Part shown: positions 37,227 through 46,450 of the stretch, piece after piece | Layout of the letters: each line of letters opens with the position of its first letter | Numbering within the stretch: the stretch's first letter is position 1 | DNA from: Peribacillus muralis | Lineage (GTDB): Bacteria; Bacillota; Bacilli; Bacillales; DSM-1321 | Length of the DNA stretch: 64,000 nt | Reading direction: 5' to 3' | NCBI RefSeq assembly: GCF_001645685.2 | Contig: NZ_CP017081.1 | Coordinates: 1-64,000, forward strand | Notes under the pieces: model-generated | The model's database searches: none | The model's input: only the letters and a program-made list of their open reading frames with translations | What the model was told of the DNA's origin: nothing | Translations under genes and position numbers: made by a program

Positions 37227-38186
37227 TTATTTATATAGATCTGTACTTAGATATTTAAGACCAGAATCATTTATAGTTAATACGATATTTGCTCCTTTTT
37301 CTTCCTGTTTCAATAGTTTTAGTGCAGCAGCAACATTCGCTCCTGAAGAAAATCCTGCAAATATTCCTTCTTTTTTTGCTAAATCTCTTGCAACTTGTGT
37401 AGCCTCTTCATCTGTAATATGAATATAGTTTGTAACTAAATGTTTATCCAAAAGAGGCAAGTTCATTAAATATCCCCCGCCTTGAATTTTATGATTTGGA
37501 TTCATTACAGGTTTACCAGAGTAAAAGGGAGCAGAATCTGGTTCAACTAAGTAGCAACGAATGTCGGGTTTATACTTTTTTAAAGTTTTTGCACATCCGG
37601 TAAAGGTACCACCAGAACCTGCAAAATCTAGAAAAACATCTATTTCTCCATTTGTTTGTCTCCACATTTCTTCACCCGTGTGATATTCGTGAGCATGTAT
37701 ATTTCCAATATGATTAAATTGGTCTGCACGAAATGCGTTTCTTTCTTTTGTTATTTGTTTTGCGACCTCTTCAACTTTTGCGAGATCCTCTCCAGATACT
37801 TGCCCTACCGGTGAACCAGGGGCTTGGTCTACTAATACAACCTCTGCTCCCAGTGCTTCCATCATTCTTGCTCTTTCTAAGGAATTTCCCTTAGACATTA
37901 CAGCAACAAATTTATAACCTTTCACTCCACATACAATAGCCAGTCCTGTACCAGTATTGCCACTTGTCAGTTCCACAACAGTTTGATTAGGCTTGAGTAA
38001 TCCTGCCTTTTCAGCTTCTTCAATTATCTGTAAACCAATTCTATCTTTTTTGCTGAAGCCAGGATTTAAATATTCAAGTTTAGCAAAAATATTTCCATCA
38101 AGACCTTCTGTAATTCTAGATAGGTGAACCATGGGAGTGTTACCAATAACTTGATGAACACCTGAAAATATAGAACGGTTTTCCAT
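37227..38186 (-). CDS. Cysteine-synthase-like PLP enzyme (fold type II)
   Basis: About 319 residues. It has the CysK/CBS-like pattern: IGNTPMVHLSRI, PLP-lysine region NPGFSKKDR, the substrate Asn loop SGNTGTGLAI and the phosphate loop GSGGTFTGCAK. NPGFSKKDR departs from the usual NPGGSVKDR, so the acceptor may differ from sulfide. I chose ATG at 38186 (MENRSIF) behind AAAAGGGGAAA. It is divergent from an XRE-cupin regulator across a palindrome-rich region, and both probably form one cassette. Confidence 0.9.
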   Translation of the reverse strand: MENRSIFSGVHQVIGNTPMVHLSRITEGLDGNIFAKLEYLNPGFSKKDRIGLQIIEEAEKAGLLKPNQTVVELTSGNTGTGLAIVCGVKGYKFVAVMSKGNSLERARMMEALGAEVVLVDQAPGSPVGQVSGEDLAKVEEVAKQITKERNAFRADQFNHIGNIHAHEYHTGEEMWRQTNGEIDVFLDFAGSGGTFTGCAKTLKKYKPDIRCYLVEPDSAPFYSGKPVMNPNHKIQGGGYLMNLPLLDKHLVTNYIHITDEEATQVARDLAKKEGIFAGFSSGANVAAALKLLKQEEKGANIVLTINDSGLKYLSTDLYK

Positions 38187-38315
38187 AGACAATTTCCCCT
38201 TTTTCATATATTTTGGACTATATAGTGTATATTCGAACGCTATATAGTTCATATAGTATACTATAACGTATAATTGTGCAATATAACGTATATATATTTT
38301 ATTGGAGGTTCATTT
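38187..38315. promoter_or_regulatory. Divergent promoter region with repeated operators
   Basis: Between two divergent genes are several short palindromes: CTATATAGT (38220 area), GCTATATAGTTC and two copies of TATAACGTATA (about 38262 and 38281). They are the likely binding sites of the XRE-cupin regulator. Confidence 0.6.
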
Positions 38316-38870
38316 ATGGAACAAATTAATAAAAGTATCAGCAAAAATATAAAACGTGTCCGGCAGGAAAGGAATTTGAGTTTAGAAAAAACATCTGAAT
38401 TAACAGGGGTTAGCAAAACGATGTTAGGACAAATCGAAAGAGGCGAGTCGAATCCAACTGTAACAACTCTTTGGAAAATAGCTAATGGGTTACGATTATC
38501 ATTCTCTTCACTAATTAGTCAAGATAGGCCATCTGTTACTTTAATAAAAAAAAATGAAGTAGAGCCAGTTATTGAAAATGATGGACAATATCGTGTGTAT
38601 CCACTTGTATCATTCAATCCAGAAAACCAGTTTGAAGTCTTTTTAATAACCCTAGAACCAGGATGTGAACATAAATCAGAACCGCATAATGCAGGTGTTG
38701 AAGAATACATTTTTGTAAATGATGGGACTTTAGAAGTTGAAGTTAATGATAAGCTTTATGTAGTCGATTGCGAGGACACTATTATTTTTGATGCAGATAA
38801 ACCTCATATCTACAGGAATAATGGCAATAAAATAGTAAAGTGTTCAGTATTAATTCATTATCCTCTTTAA
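38316..38870 (+). CDS. XRE-family regulator with cupin domain
   Basis: About 184 residues from ATG at 38316 (MEQINKSISKNI), preceded by TGGAGG. An XRE helix-turn-helix occupies residues 12-66 (LEKTSELTGVSKTMLGQIER) and a cupin beta-barrel residues 110-184 (PGCEHKSEPHNAGVEEYIFV). Members typically control amino-acid or sulfur metabolism genes beside them; the cysteine-synthase-like enzyme is the probable target. Confidence 0.92.
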   Translation: MEQINKSISKNIKRVRQERNLSLEKTSELTGVSKTMLGQIERGESNPTVTTLWKIANGLRLSFSSLISQDRPSVTLIKKNEVEPVIENDGQYRVYPLVSFNPENQFEVFLITLEPGCEHKSEPHNAGVEEYIFVNDGTLEVEVNDKLYVVDCEDTIIFDADKPHIYRNNGNKIVKCSVLIHYPL

Positions 38871-38916
38871 TCATTGTTCATGTGGACTGTAAGATAAGTA
38901 AAAATAGCATGCAATC

Positions 38917-38976
38917 GGGCGCGGTTCTTTAATAAGAATGGCTTTGCTTAACGAACTAACGGGGCAGGATAGTTCA
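38917..38976 (+). repeat. Cassette repeat R8
   Basis: GGGCGCGGTTCTTTAATAAG hairpin (AGAAT partner), then GAACTAACGGGGCAGG and ATAGTTCAAC. This form has the leading hairpin plus one core. Confidence 0.92.
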
Positions 38977-39280
38977 ACATGGAAATTCATATTGTTTTAA
39001 GCAGACACTCAGCAGGAGTTATCAAGATAAGAAGCAGATGCTTCTAGAATCGTTGTAACCTAAAAATGATCTCGTAGACAGCATCAATTGCGTCTAATTA
39101 TAGCGGCGTACTGTGGTCACCTATATTTGATGAGACCACGTGCGTTTTTTTAGGCAATTCTTTAAACAAGAGATGAATAAAACAAAGCCCCTGTTTACCA
39201 GGGGCTTTGTAGACAGACTAAGTCTAACTTACTTTATCAGTTAGACTTTTTTTGTAGAATCTTTAAAATTGTCACGTAAG
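38977..39280. terminator. Interval with hairpins but no gene
   Basis: About 300 bases between R8 and R9 contain no ORF of size. There are three hairpins: GTGGTCA..TGAGACCAC at about 39112-39142, AAAGCCCCTG/CCAGGGGCTTTG at 39181-39208 and AAGTCTAACT/AGTTAGACTT at about 39219-39249. It looks like an empty cassette or one that has lost its gene. Confidence 0.6.
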
Positions 39281-39302
39281 AATTGGTGCAGGATAGTTCA
39301 AC
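39281..39302 (+). repeat. Cassette repeat R9, partial
   Basis: AATTGGTGCAGGATAGTTC. The left arm is degraded; the right arm (ATAGTTCAAC) is intact. Confidence 0.65.
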
Positions 39303-39432
39303 AAGCGCAGTATATTCACACTGCGATTTGCTATCTATCTCCTTTGAGAACATTGAAAAAATTAGAGATAAAAGTTTGTGGAAAGTGTTCATGACAGGAT
39401 ATAGTAAGCTCCCACGTGCTAACTATATCCCT

Positions 39433-40494
39433 TTATAAAATATGGTTATGTTTTTTCTCTAACTCAAGCAGCCAAGACTTTCTTTGAATGCCCCCTCCAT
39501 ACCCACCAAGATCTCCATTTGTATTGATCACTCTATGACAAGGAATAAGAATGGAAATTTGATTTGCTCCATTTGCTCCAGCGACAGCACGATAAGCTTT
39601 AGGATTTCCTATTTCCATTGCTAAATCTTTGTAACTAATTGTACTTCCCGGGCGTATCCCTCTCAGTATCCTCCAAACTTCCATTTGGAAGCTTGATCCA
39701 ATTTCATCTGTAATGGGTGTTTGAAAGGAAAAGCGAGTACCTTCAAAATATTCCTGTAGTTCATTTTCAAGATGCTGGAGAATTTGATTTGTTCCAGGTA
39801 TGATAGCGGCAGAAAGTTTTGTCCGCATATTCTCAATTTCCTTTTCTAATCCCCTTCTATCAACGAACTCTAAAAGATATAGAGAGGCGTCATCGGCTAT
39901 TGCAATCATCGAACCTAATTTTGTTTCAATCCACTTTGCCGTTAAGAGTTTTACTTGTTTATTTCTCTTCGGAACGGCCCCCATGATGCGCGTAAAAGCA
40001 TCACGAAATCCATTACTGGATTCAAATCCACTATCAAGCTGAGTGTAAATTAAAGGTTTACCATTGCGAATATGATTAAATGCCACACCAAGACGGCGGG
40101 CTCGAGCATATTCAATAAAAGTCATCCCAAATTGCTTTTTAAATTGTCTTCTTGCTGTGTTAGCGCTAATGGATAAGTCATCAAAATCTTTATCCGTCCA
40201 TTTTTTTTGAGGATTCTCTTCTATAGCTACAACTAATTTTTTTACTTCAGGGGATAAAGAACTAGGTGTATTTAATGGCTGACACCTTTTACAAGGCCTG
40301 TAGGAAGCCAATGTAGCTTCTTTTGCCGTTAAAAAAAACTCGCAGTTTTCTTTTTTAGGCTTTTTGGCAGGGCAAGTTGGTCTGCAAAATACGCTTGTCG
40401 TTCGAACCCCTACATAAAAAGTGCCTTCATAGTTTGAGTTTCTCTCTATTAGCATTGTATAAAATGTATCGATTGTCCTTTGGTCAGTAATCAT
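39433..40494 (-). CDS. ada: Ada bifunctional DNA repair / adaptive-response protein
   Basis: The 353-residue protein has all Ada parts. The N-terminal Zn domain contains four Cys (SVFCRPTCPAKK; YRPCKRCQPLN), where the first receives methyl groups from phosphotriesters. An AraC-type helix-turn-helix follows (ISANTARRQFKKQFGMTFIE). The C-terminal O6-methylguanine methyltransferase carries the active PCHRV (ISILIPCHRVINTNGDLGG). It repairs alkylated DNA and activates the adaptive response. It lies 17 bases downstream of a PEP-mutase-family gene on the same strand. Confidence 0.95.
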   Translation of the reverse strand: MITDQRTIDTFYTMLIERNSNYEGTFYVGVRTTSVFCRPTCPAKKPKKENCEFFLTAKEATLASYRPCKRCQPLNTPSSLSPEVKKLVVAIEENPQKKWTDKDFDDLSISANTARRQFKKQFGMTFIEYARARRLGVAFNHIRNGKPLIYTQLDSGFESSNGFRDAFTRIMGAVPKRNKQVKLLTAKWIETKLGSMIAIADDASLYLLEFVDRRGLEKEIENMRTKLSAAIIPGTNQILQHLENELQEYFEGTRFSFQTPITDEIGSSFQMEVWRILRGIRPGSTISYKDLAMEIGNPKAYRAVAGANGANQISILIPCHRVINTNGDLGGYGGGIQRKSWLLELEKKHNHIL

Positions 40495-40511
40495 AATTTT
40501 CTCTTTGCCTC

Positions 40512-41273
40512 CTAAATCCTAAATGTGAGCTGATTTGCTAAAATATTTTGTGCTTGGAAATAAGAATGTGGTCCATAGCTTACCCTGCTTACACCAACAT
40601 CTTTCCAGTTAATACTCTCGATATTAGTAGATGAAGTCAGCATAATGTTAACTGGTAAAGGAGAATTTTTAGAAAATTCCTCGATCAGCTCTATATTGGT
40701 CAGCCCTGGGATAAATATACCGTCCGCACCAGCATCAGCATAGACATCAGCTCTATTTAGCGCTTCCTTTACTAAATCAATGGAGTGCTTCTCTTCTTGA
40801 AAAAATACGTCTGTTCTTGCATTAACAAATATATTGGTGTCTAAAGATGTAGCAGCATGCTTTAGGGTTTGAATCCTGTCTGCTTGTTCATTAACATTCC
40901 ATAGCTCATAAGTATCGGAGCCATTTTTTTTATCTTCAAAATTAATTCCTGAGATACCTGTAGTAAAAAGAGATTGAGCATTAGTGTAGAGTGTTTCTAG
41001 AGAATCTGCATATAACCCTTCTGCATCAACGGAAACAGGTACATTAGAATTATGGGCTAGTTGCTTAGAAAACCAAATTAGATTATCAAAAGGTAATTTT
41101 TCTCCATCTGCGTAGCCCCAGGCATCAGCAATCGCATAACTGCTAGTCGCTAATGCTTTGACACCTTTACCCTCAATAATCTTTGCAGACATTACATCCC
41201 AACAATTAAAGAGATACAACACATCCGCTTGATCATGTAGCTCTTTAAAAGCTTGAAATTGATTTTCTGTCAT
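40512..41273 (-). CDS. Isocitrate lyase/PEP mutase-family protein
   Basis: The 253-residue TIM-barrel protein has family blocks ALATSSYAIADAWGYADGE, VPVSVDAEGLYAD and GINFEDKKNG, with the D-E metal-site pattern. The catalytic Cys loop of isocitrate lyase (KKCGH) is absent, as in other short members (2-methylisocitrate lyase- or oxaloacetate-decarboxylase-like). It is the first gene of the operon with ada, 17 bases apart. The link to DNA repair is unexplained. GGAG precedes ATG at 41273. Confidence 0.9.
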   Translation of the reverse strand: MTENQFQAFKELHDQADVLYLFNCWDVMSAKIIEGKGVKALATSSYAIADAWGYADGEKLPFDNLIWFSKQLAHNSNVPVSVDAEGLYADSLETLYTNAQSLFTTGISGINFEDKKNGSDTYELWNVNEQADRIQTLKHAATSLDTNIFVNARTDVFFQEEKHSIDLVKEALNRADVYADAGADGIFIPGLTNIELIEEFSKNSPLPVNIMLTSSTNIESINWKDVGVSRVSYGPHSYFQAQNILANQLTFRI

Positions 41274-41635
41274 TTTAACTCCTCTTTTCCAATTTTTGAT
41301 ACCTTTATAATAACAAGTCTTTACATTTTAGAAACCAGAAAAATTAACACCAATTTTTTTGTTTCCATACCAAAAACGACCCCTTTTAGGCATTCTTTCC
41401 GCAGGGCTCGGTGAACATTCTTTGGATACTCGAAAAATCGATCGAAATATAGAAATGCCGAAGAATCATACTTTGTTCAAAGATATATATGAAGATGAAA
41501 AATTTCATCGATTGTTTTTTTGAAAATAGAAAAGTCAGGCAGTATTTACAAAGTACAATGCGTGAAAAAAGAATTATAAAATGGGGAAAATCTCAAAGAG
41601 TATTTCTTGTATTTTTAAATATACAGTTTTAAAGT
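41274..41635. other. Gene-free stretch upstream of the ada operon
   Basis: About 360 bases hold the promoter region of the PEP-mutase/ada operon and an unassigned stretch; no ORF with a ribosome binding site. Confidence 0.4.
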
Positions 41636-41730
41636 ATTCTTAATGAACGAATGAGCATGCTAGCTTAAGAGTAGAGCTATCTTTAAGGCAGCTCTTTTCT
41701 TATGGAACTAAAGGGGCAGGTTAGTTGAAG
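41636..41730 (+). repeat. Cassette repeat R10
   Basis: A degraded first core (TTCTTAATGAACGAATGAGC), then hairpin GAGCTATCTTTAAGGCAGCTC-like with T-run, then GGAACTAAAGGGGCAGG and TTAGTTGAAG. It is followed by GTGCTGTG and a CAACCATTGGGCCATT motif seen after other repeats. Confidence 0.9.
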
Positions 41731-41882
41731 AGTGCTGTGAACTTTATTCAACCATTGGGCCATTTTGTTAAAGATACTTCTTAAATAGTATTGGAAATTA
41801 TGTTAAAATAAGGTAGAAATATATTGATCTAAATCAGCAGAGCTACACATAATTGTAAATTTACAAAGGGGAGCAACAAAAG

Positions 41883-42170
41883 ATGGCATTTGCTGTAGGG
41901 TATGGAATTGCATTTATAGGAGTATTTTTAGCTTATCAACTTAGCAAAGGCAAGTCGAAAAAAAGAAAATGTATTGTTTGGGGCATCGCTCTTATGTTGG
42001 CAATCTCACCATTCTTATCTTTTGCGGTTGGTTTACCATACTCATTTATTGTTGAAGATCCTTGGGCAGCCTTGATTATGTGGTACTTGTTTCCAATCGG
42101 TTTCATCATAGGACTTATTTTGCTACTGGTAGGGATATTTAAGAAAAAAGAAATGAAGAATGTCATGTAA
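41883..42170 (+). CDS. Small membrane protein
   Basis: 95 residues with three hydrophobic segments (GIAFIGVFLAYQL; IALMLAISPFLSFAVG; WYLFPIGFIIGLILLLVGIF) and a charged C-terminus. AAAGGGGAGC lies upstream of ATG at 41883. Single gene between R10 and R11. Unknown family. Confidence 0.75.
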   Translation: MAFAVGYGIAFIGVFLAYQLSKGKSKKRKCIVWGIALMLAISPFLSFAVGLPYSFIVEDPWAALIMWYLFPIGFIIGLILLLVGIFKKKEMKNVM

Positions 42171-42182
42171 CTTCTTCAATTA

Positions 42183-42304
42183 AAGGGCGCGATTCTTAAA
42201 GTAATTTCACTTTTCTTAATGAACTAACGGTTGCGTTAGCTGAAGATCGGAGCTGTCTTTCAGGCAGCTTTTACTTTTGCAATTAAAGGGGCAGGGTAAT
42301 TCAC
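42183..42304 (+). repeat. Cassette repeat R11, full form
   Basis: Leading GGGCGCGATTCTTAAAG part, GAACTAACGGTTGC-GTTAGC core, hairpin GAGCTGTC-TTTCAG-GCAGCT, then AATTAAAGGGGCAGG and GTAATTC. All elements of the family in their usual order. Confidence 0.95.
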
Positions 42305-42326
42305 AGTAGGACAGGGAGGCTATAAA

Positions 42327-43082
42327 GTGAAACAAAATGTTGGTACAGAAGAAGCAATTAAAAGGTGGGATAGTTTCGCGGATACATATACAGCAAATCA
42401 TACAGAACAAGGAGACCATCATAAAGAAGTGTTTTTAAATCCAACTTTATTAGCACTTATGGATACGGTAAATTATAAAAAAGTTTTAGATGCCGGGTGT
42501 GGTGAAGGGTATTTAAGTCGAATTTTAGCCAGGTCCGAAGCGACTGTTACTGCTGTGGATTATTCACCAAGGATGATAGAAATTGCTAAAGGAAGAACTC
42601 CAATTGATTTGTTAATTGATTATAGGCAGGGGAATTGTGAGGACTTGAATTCTTTAGAAGATAAAAGTTTCGATTTAATAGTATCCAATATGGTTATTCA
42701 AGACCTTGCAAATTACGAAAAAGCATTTCAAGAAATGTATCGGTTATTAGTAGATGGAGGCTGTTTTATATTTTCGATTTTACATCCTTGTTTTGTTACT
42801 CCAGAAAGTGGTTGGGAGAAAACAAAAGACGGTAAAAAGTTGCATTGGAACGTAGATAAATATTTTTATGAAGGTGCGTATGAACAAGGTTTAGGAGATA
42901 AAGAAAAAATGTTATTCTTCCATAGAACCTTAACAAGTTATATAAACACTTTAATCAAAACAGGTTTTATTTTAGAAAGCATCGTAGAACCGAAGCCATC
43001 AAAAGAGATGTTAAAAAAATATCCTTCATTTGAAGAAGATTTTAGATGTGCTGATTTTATAGTTTTTAAACTAAAAAAGTAA
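42327..43082 (+). CDS. SAM-dependent methyltransferase (class I)
   Basis: The 251-residue protein shows motif I VLDAGCGEGYLSRILARS, a following acidic residue in VDYSPRMIEIAKG and motif IV-like FDLIVSNMVIQDL. It belongs to the UbiE/Methyltransf_11 type acting on small molecules; the substrate is unknown. GTG start at 42327 behind AGGGAGG. It lies just after R11. Confidence 0.92.
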   Translation: MKQNVGTEEAIKRWDSFADTYTANHTEQGDHHKEVFLNPTLLALMDTVNYKKVLDAGCGEGYLSRILARSEATVTAVDYSPRMIEIAKGRTPIDLLIDYRQGNCEDLNSLEDKSFDLIVSNMVIQDLANYEKAFQEMYRLLVDGGCFIFSILHPCFVTPESGWEKTKDGKKLHWNVDKYFYEGAYEQGLGDKEKMLFFHRTLTSYINTLIKTGFILESIVEPKPSKEMLKKYPSFEEDFRCADFIVFKLKK

Positions 43083-43159
43083 AAGTATTATATTTTTTCT
43101 AAACTCGGCCATAGGCTGTACAATTTCCACATAACAATATCTGTAAAGGAGTTTATCTT

Positions 43160-43381
43160 TTGAAAAATAAAGTAACGTTGACCATATGCCTTTTTATACT
43201 CTTTACAATAGCAATTGGATGCCAAAAAGAATACAAGGGTGAGTATATAAGATGGGGCGAAAAAAACAATAGTAATGCAACAGAGTTGTTGAAAAAAAAC
43301 GGTATTCCTTACAAAATTAAAGATGGTATTATTTATATTCCTGAGGATGCTTTTGATAAATCTATATCCTGCTGTTCGTAA
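43160..43381 (+). CDS. Small lipoprotein
   Basis: 73 residues, TTG start behind AAAGGAG. Signal peptide and lipobox (LFTIAIGCQKE), then about 50 residues with ATELLKKNGIPYKIKDGII and a C-terminal CCS. Extracellular, unknown family. Confidence 0.65.
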   Translation: MKNKVTLTICLFILFTIAIGCQKEYKGEYIRWGEKNNSNATELLKKNGIPYKIKDGIIYIPEDAFDKSISCCS

Positions 43382-43488
43382 CAATATGAATCAATGATTG
43401 GTTGAGTAGTAATTGAGACTGCTGCTATACTTCTCTAGATTTCATCTTCTGTACAGTTTGTATCAACACTACAAAAAGCCTTGTAGTA

Positions 43489-43541
43489 TTAACAATTGCG
43501 TTAGCTGAAGATCCAAGCTGCCTTTAAGGGCAGTTTAACAG
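43489..43541 (+). repeat. Cassette repeat R12, partial
   Basis: TAACAATTGC-GTTAGCTGAAG followed by AAGCTGCCTTTAAGGGCAG hairpin. The second core is missing or merged with the following ribosome binding region (TTTTAGTAGGTG). Confidence 0.8.
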
Positions 43542-43558
43542 TTTTAGTAGGTGATAAT

Positions 43559-43843
43559 GATGAAACGTGCGATAGGAATTTTTCTTACTCTTTCATCTTT
43601 TCTAACCTCTTAATAGTGGACATGCTTTATGACCCTATTAAGAATACAATAACAACAACAGATATGAATTCAGGAGTTACAACAGTAACAGTACATTATC
43701 AATATCCTTTGATGTTTTGGGTAATTTGTGTCATTTTAATCATTACTTTTATTCTTGGTATTTACTTTATTTTAGCAAAGGAAAAGCCATATGAGGAATG
43801 TTCGCTCTATGATACTCCAGAATATACTATCAAAATGAAATGA
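43559..43843 (+). pseudogene. Small two-TM protein, copy 2, frameshifted
   Basis: Same gene as at 34632 (MKRAIGIFLTLSSFLT...). A one-base deletion in ACCTCTTAATAG destroys the frame near codon 20. The rest is intact: VTTVTVHYQYPLMFWVICVI then ILGIYFILAKEKPYEECS. Here the Gln codon that is TAA in copy 1 is kept. Its stop TGA (43841-43843) is also the first base triplet of repeat R13. Confidence 0.88.
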
Positions 43844-43930
43844 ACTAACGGGTCCGTTAGCTGAAGATCGGAGCTGTCTTTAAGGCAGCTCTTTTCTTAT
43901 GGAACTAACGGGGCAGTTTAGTTGAACAAG
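43841..43930 (+). repeat. Cassette repeat R13, full form
   Basis: TGAACTAACGGGTCC-GTTAGC, then AGATCGGAGCTGTC-TTTAAG-GCAGCTC with T-run, then GGAACTAACGGGGCAG and TTTAGTTGAAC. The stop codon of the previous gene is the TGA at its first bases. Confidence 0.97.
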
Positions 43931-44013
43931 AAATCATGGTAAATAAGAATAGTCGAGGTGATTGTATGAAATATACTTGTCCTTGTTGTGGATATAAAAC
44001 TATAGATGAAGAA

Positions 44014-44021
44014 CCTCCAGG
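44014..44021. repeat. 8-bp target duplication, left copy
   Basis: CCTCCAGG immediately before the element; identical to 46451-46458. Confidence 0.95.
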
Positions 44022-44282
44022 TGTCACTTTTGGAGATAAATTGCGCCAATTTTAAGGGCTATTTTGCACATGAAAATTCAAATGCACGTTTTTAACTTTA
44101 TTAATTATACAAATATTATGACTTATTATCTAAAAGTGTTTTCTATAGTGAAATGGTTTATCGAAGTTTATATCAGAATAGGAAACTATCAGGAGTTAAT
44201 TAACATTATTTATAGACAAGTTGACAAGTTTCTTCTTATAAGGAAAGCTACTGAGAGTACCACAACTTAGGAGGTACCTAGT

Positions 44283-45608
44283 ATGAGAAATAGCATTAAA
44301 GTGTTGTTGACATTAATTACGTTAATTTGCTTAATATTAATGGGCCGGTATGTTTATGATTATTCATTAAAGAAAGAAAAGGTGGAGTGGTGGGATAATA
44401 ATACCAATAGTATAGATATAACTAGTAATGATGATTTGAATTTCTTAGATTCTATATTAAAAGAAAAAAAATATGTTTTTCTTGGTGAAAGTTCTCACGG
44501 GGTAGCTGAATATAATACTGCTAAAGGCAGACTGATTAAGTATTTACATGAAAAACAGGACTATGAGGTTGTGGCATTTGAGAGTAGTCTTGCTGACCCT
44601 ATGGTAACATTTGCTAAACTTAATACCAGCCCTATTAGTTCTAGGACCTATATGCAGATGACGATACCAGGGGTTTGGAATGCCACTCAAAATTTACCCT
44701 TATTTGATTATATCCTCGAAAACCGTAGAAAAGAAAAAGCATTAGTAACTACTGGGTTTGATATTCCATCCTTCGGTCCTACCTTTACAAACTTTATGAC
44801 TGAATGGATAATTAAAAAAAGCCCTTCAAAAGGCAATTTATTTTCAAAATTAGAGAAAGATTGGTTAACAAAGTATCTTTCTTTTAATGATGGAGCTAAA
44901 CTCTCAGATAAAGAAGTGACAGAGTTTAAAGATGGATATAATGAAATAATCTATTTCCTAACGCAGCATGAAACAGACTTGAAGGATGAATTCCCCAATC
45001 AGCTTAAATTAGATTCTTTTATTTTACAGACCCTTCATAATCGAATCGAACTGATGGTACGAATGAGTAAAACCCAATATACAATTGATGAAATAAATCA
45101 AGTGAGAGATTTACTTATGGCTGAAAATGCTAAATGGTTAAGCGAGAAGATATACCCTGATAAGAAAATAATTTTTTGGGCTCATAATGCACATATACGG
45201 AATCATAATACAGAAATCACCTATAGAGATGATGGCGAGACTACCTTTCGACCTTTCCTGCATAAAACGATGTTTGAATACCTGCCTGAAGATATGAAAA
45301 AAGAAAGCTATATACTCGGTTTTTATATGTATGAGGGGGAATTTTCGGATAATGAAAATAATATAAAAAAAGTAAATGACGGCAAAGACTATCAAGCAGA
45401 TTCTCTAGAACAGATTCTAAATCAATCAAACTATGAACAGACCTTTATAAATTTAAATGGACAAACCAAAAACAAATTCAGTAAATGGATGTTCGAGCCT
45501 CTATATGCGTTAACTCAGGGCTTATATTCTGAAAAAATGGTTGTTTCAAAACATTATGACGGTCTATATTTTATAAAACACGTAAATCCAACAACTTATA
45601 TTAGATGA
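44283..45608 (+). CDS. Erythromycin-esterase-family protein, membrane-anchored
   Basis: The 441-residue protein has an N-terminal TM helix (about residues 5-25) and an erythromycin-esterase domain: YVFLGESSHGVAEYNTAK with the catalytic-site Glu/Ser/His pattern, VVAFESSLADP, ITGFDIPS-type block and IIFWAHNAHIRNH with the essential His. EreB/EreA enzymes hydrolyse macrolide lactones, but many family members lack that activity and the membrane anchor is unusual. A strong AGGAGGT lies 8 bases before ATG at 44283. It is the only intact cargo of the transposon. Confidence 0.9.
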   Translation: MRNSIKVLLTLITLICLILMGRYVYDYSLKKEKVEWWDNNTNSIDITSNDDLNFLDSILKEKKYVFLGESSHGVAEYNTAKGRLIKYLHEKQDYEVVAFESSLADPMVTFAKLNTSPISSRTYMQMTIPGVWNATQNLPLFDYILENRRKEKALVTTGFDIPSFGPTFTNFMTEWIIKKSPSKGNLFSKLEKDWLTKYLSFNDGAKLSDKEVTEFKDGYNEIIYFLTQHETDLKDEFPNQLKLDSFILQTLHNRIELMVRMSKTQYTIDEINQVRDLLMAENAKWLSEKIYPDKKIIFWAHNAHIRNHNTEITYRDDGETTFRPFLHKTMFEYLPEDMKKESYILGFYMYEGEFSDNENNIKKVNDGKDYQADSLEQILNQSNYEQTFINLNGQTKNKFSKWMFEPLYALTQGLYSEKMVVSKHYDGLYFIKHVNPTTYIR

Positions 45609-45611
45609 TAG

Positions 45612-46403
45612 AAAAATATTTATCCAATCCAATTACTTTTACATTTAGTAGAATAAAATTCACAAGTGTCTGGTACGTTACCGATATTTTTGTAGATCTA
45701 GATATATAAAATACGTCTTCCTATTTATGTAAATTATATAGTTTCTTAAAAAATACTCGGAGCTCACTTCGTCCATAATAATATGGAAAAGGAAGATTTT
45801 TCAGATTGGATAGTAAAAGATGTAGACTCTAAAGAACTGTTTGGCCAGAACTTCTAGTACGGATAAAGTTAGGTAACAAGTATTGATGCAGCTTTTCATA
45901 AAACAATTCTAAAGACTCCCAACTCAGATGTGGAGATGGAGTTTTCTTTACTAGAGGTGAAGAAGAAGAGTACTCTTCTAATACTTTTGAAGATATCGAC
46001 TTGTTATTGTTGATGAAATTGATCGACTAAAAATTTAGAACAACTTAGGGATATCTATGATCGAAATGACTTAGCGATGATATTAATTGGAATGCCCGGC
46101 ATAGAGAAGAGATTAGCCCGATACCCTCAACTTTATTCTAGAATTGGTTTTGCTCAGGAATTTGATAAACTTAGTAAGGATGAAGCACATCATATTTTAG
46201 AGTATAAATGGCAAGAGCTAGCCCTTTCAATAAAGCTTGAAGATTATTTTGATTACGAAGCAATTACTAGTATCATTAAGATTACTGGAGGAAACTTCAG
46301 GCTTATACAAAGACTTTTCACTCAGATTGAGAGAATACTTGAGATTAATCATCTTAATACTATTACTACAGAAGTTGTGGAAGCTGCACGATATCTATTT
46401 TAG
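45612..46403 (+). pseudogene. TniB/TnsC-like transposition ATPase, decayed
   Basis: From about 45985 the frame reads RLVIVDEIDRLK (Walker B-like), then a one-base deletion in the A-run near 46030, then NLEQLRDIYDRNDLAMILIG, MPGIEKRLARYPQLYSRIGF and a C-terminal helical part ending EAARYLF at 46403. This is the second half of an AAA ATPase of the TniB/ExeA kind. Upstream (45612-45980) only short broken frames such as MEKEDFSDWIVKDVDSKELF remain. Walker A is not found. Confidence 0.8.
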
Positions 46404-46450
46404 CGCAAAATAGCACTTTTAATAAGCGCAGTTTATCTCCTAAAGTGACA

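Larger units (their letters stand above)
44022..46450. mobile_element. Transposon with erythromycin-esterase-like cargo and TniB-like ATPase remnant
   Basis: The 2429-bp element ends TGTCACTTT ... AAAGTGACA. The two ends match over about 48 bases with a few differences (TGTCACTTT(T/A)GGAGATAAA, then TGCGC, then CTATTTTGC), so they are terminal inverted repeats. Exact 8-bp duplications flank it. Cargo is an erythromycin-esterase-like gene; the remaining transposition genes are a frameshifted TniB/TnsC-like ATPase piece and unreadable debris. No transposase is intact. It resembles Tn552/TniAB-class elements, but the 8-bp duplication differs from the usual 5-7 bp. Confidence 0.92.

Noticed and set aside
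43088..43384. 98-codon minus-strand ORF
   Set aside because: Antisense to a lipoprotein gene with signal peptide and good ribosome binding site; no signal of its own.
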